A stretch of 64,000 bases of DNA. Source: Grammothele lineata. Lineage: Eukaryota > Basidiomycota > Agaricomycetes > Polyporales > Polyporaceae. A program made the position numbers and the translations under genes. Numbering within the stretch: position 1 is the first letter of the stretch; the number at the start of each line of letters is the position of its first letter. Where the stretch lies: assembly GCA_002150815.3 (NCBI GenBank), contig NDFF03000116.1, positions 124,001 through 188,000 of the forward strand, written 5' to 3'. Shown piece by piece: positions 60,440 to 64,000 of this stretch. The notes below the pieces were generated by a model. The model had not been told where the DNA came from. It searched no databases and saw only the letters and a list, made by a program, of their open reading frames with translations.

Positions 60440-60863
60440 CCTGAGTGTAGTGTACGTGTTAGGGGGAGAGAAGATGTAGCGACGGACGAAGGGACACGGG
60501 CGGAAGCTTTATAGACTGGTCGCATCAGCCTCCGAGGGCCATGGCGGATGAAGCTGTCAGTTGGCGCAGGCTGTGACGCCAGAGCCGCAGACGATCGCAG
60601 AGGGCAATCGAGATCTTTCGCGTGGCTGCTGCCGCTGTTGTCGCATGTTGACATTGTGGCGGGAGGGACACGGCACCACGGCTCTGACGTCAGACTCAGC
60701 CCAGTTCTCAGCCCAGAATATATTATTGCCCGCTTGTCTTCCGTCATGTTCCCCAGTCTCGCCACTTCCTGTTCCCTTCAGCACCCACCGCATACCCCAC
60801 GCTCGCTGCATCGCCTACTCTCAGTCGCTCTGTAACGACGGTCCCCGTGCTCCGAGGTACACC
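60440..60863. promoter_or_regulatory. Divergent promoter interval, DUF1295 / HSL-type hydrolase
   Basis: 424 bases between two start codons. Contains TGACGTCA at 60685-60692, 171 bases before the plus-strand ATG and ~246 bases before the minus-strand ATG. An A/T-rich AATATATTATT lies at ~60717. Confidence 0.5.
60685..60692. promoter_or_regulatory. CRE/ATF palindrome TGACGTCA
   Basis: Perfect 8-bp palindrome in the divergent promoter. Could serve either gene; inference from sequence only. Confidence 0.4.
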
Positions 60864-62711
60864 ATGCCTCCCGCAAAACGTTTCTCGTACCAGGACGACA
60901 TGCCCTACGCCAGGGAACCTCTCAAGACGCTCTATGTCGTCCAGCGACTTTTCACGACCCTTGTTATGTCCGTCTGGTGGGCAGTTTACTACGGCATTCT
61001 TCCCCGGAGCTTTCGTCCACGCCCATCTTGGTCTGTCAAGTGCTGCATATCCGTCAACTTCACCCGCCGTGTATACCGGGTCACCGAGCTCGCGGGCGTC
61101 ACATGGGGTGTTCGCAACCCGGAGAAGGGCTGCGACAACAGGACGTTGAAATACACGCGCTTCGAGTGGGTTGACCCTCTGCCCGAACGACTGCGCTCTG
61201 GCATCATCGCCGATCCCCAAGTCCCGTTCAAGCGTGTAGGATGTTTCGTCTGGCCAAAGGAGCGTCCCAAGAGTGAGTGCCGTCCTAACATGGTGATGGG
61301 ATGTAGCTCATCGTTCACAGTCATTCCGACATGCCCTGAAGTCAAGTCTGAACAATCGCAAGACGGGCTGATGGACAGCGGAGAGTTCGAGCAAGCGGCA
61401 GGCGACGTCCCCCTCATTGGCATCTTCCTCCACGGCGGCGGCTATTGTCATATGTCTGCGCACGAGAAGGCGTCCACGTCAAAAATACCCGCGCGGCTCA
61501 TGAAGGTACGTCATACCGTCCTTCAGCTGCGTCAAATGTTGCTTCATGGCTCCATAGGACAAGGCCTTCACGGAGATACACGCTGTCGAGTACCGCCTCC
61601 TTCAGCATGCCCCTTTCCCCGCCGCAGTCCAAGACGCGGCTGCCGTGTATGCGCACATTGTACAACGCCACAGACGGCATGCCGCCAAAGTCGCTGCCAG
61701 TTCCGACTCGAGCCGACGCGAAGAGGAGGACGAGTCGGGCAAAGGGATCAAAGCCATCGTCGACTACCTTGGCGTGGAGAATTCCAACTACCGAGAGGAA
61801 GCCAAGAACAAACGGGAGAATGACGAGATACACAAACGCGTGGCGGAGGAAACGGCCCACTTGGGTTGCAAGATTGTCCTCATTGGCGATAGCGCTGGCG
61901 GGAACCTAGTCCTCGCCCTCGCTCGTTGGATACGGGACGAAGGTCTGCTGCCGCTCCCCCACGGTTTACTCCTGCTGTCTCCGTCGTGCGACCCATGTGA
62001 GTATCCCCATCGCTCGGTCATTTCCAGCCTCTTAACATATACCGTCTAGCACACGCCTTCCCCGAAACGCCCTCTTCCTACGTCCCCCGCCCACACGAAG
62101 ACACCGACTACCTCGTAGACACGCCCGAGCCCCGCGCGCTCCTCCAACGCACCTTCCTGGGCCACAACCCCATCGAGACCATGCACAGCCCGTACGTGAG
62201 CCCCGCGAGCATGCGCGTGCTCGCCGCCTTCTACGGCGACGCCTTCGCGTCCTCCGTCGCCGACCTCTCCATCGCGCAGCTCGACTCCTCCCAGCGCGAG
62301 TTCCTCCGCACCATGTCCTCCGTCCCCGCGACCCCAGTACCCATGACCCCCGTCCCCGCACACGCCACGCCCGCCCCGTTCGTCACCGGGCCCCCGAACG
62401 CCAACGGCAACCCCCTAGATGCGGACGGGTGCGAGAGGAGCCCGACGTCCCTCGCGCGCCCGATCATCGCGTCCCCGCGCGGGCTGAGCCTGTTCAGCGA
62501 GTTCCCGCGGACGTGCGTCGTGCTCGGGGACGCGGAAAGGCTGGAGAGGGAGGTGATGAAGCTCGTGGGGGCGATGGAGCGCGACGGGGTGGAGGTGCGT
62601 ACGGTGTGGGTGCGCGATGCGCCGCATGATGTGCTGATGATGGGGTGGTGGGATGAGAGGGTGAGGGATGGGGTGTGGAGGCAGGTCGAGGAGTGGGTCG
62701 CGACGGTGTAG
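60864..62711 (+). CDS. HSL-type (alpha/beta-hydrolase fold-3) esterase/lipase
   Basis: Four exons (60864-61272, 61321-61505, 61558-61996, 62050-62711) give 564 residues. A hydrophobic helix lies at ~30-50 (VMSVWWAVYYGIL), suggesting membrane association. The hormone-sensitive-lipase signature LHGGGYC (~173) forms the oxyanion hole, and IGDSAGGNL (~308) carries the nucleophile Ser. The C-terminal region with VVLGDAERL and RDAPHDVLMM provides the acid/His part. Between them is a Pro/Ala/Thr-rich insert (repeated PVP and MTPVP) of about 60 residues that the family does not need. The intron at 61273-61320 is 48 nt and open in frame. Likely acts on acyl or acetyl esters; substrate unknown. Confidence 0.88.
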
Positions 62712-63605
62712 AGGGGGGGAGGGAGAAGTGAAGATACCTTAGTACCGTCCTAGAGCGATACCTGGACGCGTCTGTTTGGAGATGTTCTCGGATCTGTAAA
62801 TCTGGATGCTGTATAATACATGTCGTGCTCCATCGTGTGCCTTGTTTCCACCCTAGTAGTTTGAAGCTCGCACTCGAACAAGGCCGCGACATCAGACGTC
62901 AAACATCACGCCAAAAAGTAGCAGCAGAAGCGGTCCTCGACCGCACACAAATCCATTAATACAAAGCGCACACGCCACAGGATCAGGGAGCAGGGAACCG
63001 TCCGAGCAATTTTACAACAGGGATCAGTACACTACAGCTACAGCGTCCAACAATATCCTTTTCCGGAACCGAAACCGAACCCGGGACTTAAACTTGAAAA
63101 CTTGAGGAGAGCGAGCTACGAACCGGGAGGCGAGCTTGCCCTAGGATCTACTAAAATCTATAGAGGCGCAAACGCGGGGAGACGATACCACGAGAGGAAG
63201 AGGGAGAATCCGAGGTCAGAGATGGGGAGAGGAGAGACGGGGGCGGAAGGGGATATGTCAGAAGGCAGAGGACACCGGAGGGGAAGAGGGGGAGGGAGGA
63301 GGGAGACGAAGATATGATCGAGAAGATGGAGGGGAGAGATGGAAATGGACAGAGAGAGAAGGGGGCAGGAAGACGGAGGGGATGGGGAGAGAAGAGGAGG
63401 AGATGAGCGAAGTGAGTTGAGACGGGAAGACAGGCAGCGAGAAAGAGGAATCAGAAGTGTTGAGACCGGGATTGAGAACACAGGACCGAGAGACTCAAGA
63501 GAGCTGTAACGAGCCCGAGGAGAAACGGCGCCTGTCGAATAGAGGGTATGGGACAAGGCGATGCGGGGTATACACCGAGGCGAGTTCAAAGCCGCAGCCA
63601 GCAGC
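62712..63605. other. Convergent interval with GA-rich stretch
   Basis: No gene supported. At 63.1-63.5 kb the plus strand is strongly G/A-rich, so the minus-strand gene ending at 63606 would have a C/T-rich 3' UTR. The open minus-strand frame there is a by-product of this bias. Confidence 0.5.
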
Positions 63606-64000
63606 TCAAGCACTCCTGCCAGGCTCCCGCTTGCGCGCCCTCGGGCTCGAGTGCGCCTCCTCGCCTTTGCCGTCCTCAGTCTTGGACCGCTTGCGCTCGC
63701 GCGTGTCTTCCTCCTGGTCTTGCCCGTCCTCTTCGGCATTCGCCTGCGCCTCTTCTTCCTCAGCCTTAGCGGCCGCGCGCGTGCGCTTCCGGACCCTCGG
63801 GCTCGTCGGCGAGCTGGAAGGCTCTGCGAGGGACGAAGCCGCTTCCGCACCGGGGCGGCCGCCCTCGTTCTCGTGGGGCGCTACATTCATGTTCACTTCC
63901 ACCCCAGCCTCCGCGATCGGAACGCCCCGCGGGTAAGGCGTCGGGAGCCTCACGACGTTCCTCCGTGCGCGCTCGCGCTCGCGCCAGGGCGTGGGTGGGA
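63606..64000 (-). CDS. C-terminal part of a charged, probably nuclear protein (partial)
   Basis: A minus-strand frame is open from the window edge to a TGA at 63606-63608, about 130 residues, so the 5' part lies outside. It contains mixed acidic runs (EEEEAQANAEED, QDQEED) and basic clusters (RVRKRTRAAAK, RERKRSK) that look like bipartite nuclear signals, plus SP sites. No domain is visible in this fragment, so the function cannot be assigned. Confidence 0.55.
   Translation of the reverse strand, partial: PPTPWRERERARRNVVRLPTPYPRGVPIAEAGVEVNMNVAPHENEGGRPGAEAASSLAEPSSSPTSPRVRKRTRAAAKAEEEEAQANAEEDGQDQEEDTRERKRSKTEDGKGEEAHSSPRARKREPGRSA

Noticed and set aside
63158..63850. 230-codon minus-strand frame with Leu/Ser/Pro bias
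   Set aside because: Arises from the C/T-rich 3' UTR and an alternative frame of the partial gene at 63606-64000.
1..64000. CRISPR array, phage or bacterial defence system
   Set aside because: The DNA is intron-rich eukaryotic nuclear sequence; no regularly spaced repeats of that type are present.

Overview
The window looks like nuclear DNA of a filamentous basidiomycete (Agaricomycetes; a polypore-like fungus is my inference). Genes are split by many 48-100 nt introns with GT-AG ends and CTAAC-like branch sites, third positions are GC-rich, and the gene set (Num1/ApsA-type anchor, AIM9-like kinase, DUF1295 protein, OPT transporter, F-box/LRR proteins) is typical of such fungi. All gene models were joined by hand from splice signals and reading-frame continuity; every multi-exon model listed closes in frame.

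Layout. 0-7.3 kb: a heptad-repeat coiled-coil gene, then a 1,681-codon Num1/ApsA-type cortical dynein-anchor gene. 7.3-9.3 kb: a GC-rich stretch without a convincing gene, holding a candidate structured RNA. 9.3-17.7 kb: a cyclic-nucleotide phosphodiesterase and a Ser/Tyr-rich protein of unknown function, both on the minus strand, separated by 3.7 kb of non-coding DNA. 17.7-32.8 kb: about 15 kb in which I find no supportable gene. 32.8-46 kb: a looser region with two F-box-like genes, a secreted M28 peptidase, a small six-exon unknown gene, an L-fuconate dehydratase-like enzyme and an alpha/beta hydrolase. 46.8-64 kb: a compact housekeeping block with BUD13, an EFM7/NNT1-like methyltransferase, SEC24, an AIM9-like kinase-fold protein, an OPT transporter, a DUF1295 membrane protein, an HSL-type hydrolase and the 3' end of a basic/acidic, probably nuclear protein.

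There is no obvious operon-like or biosynthetic cluster. Nearby genes mostly serve unrelated cell functions (dynein anchoring, cAMP turnover, COPII transport, splicing, peptide uptake, sugar-acid catabolism). Several pairs are divergent and share short promoter intervals (EFM7-like/SEC24, DUF1295/HSL-type, M28/small gene). The most notable signals are: a ladder of LC8-dynein-light-chain-like anchor motifs in the Num1-type protein, partly built from an exact 60-bp tandem repeat; a GC-rich hairpin/poly-T locus followed by a near-consensus intron; an alpha/beta hydrolase whose nucleophile elbow lies on an 11-nt microexon and reads Gly instead of Ser; and the 15-kb gene-poor tract.
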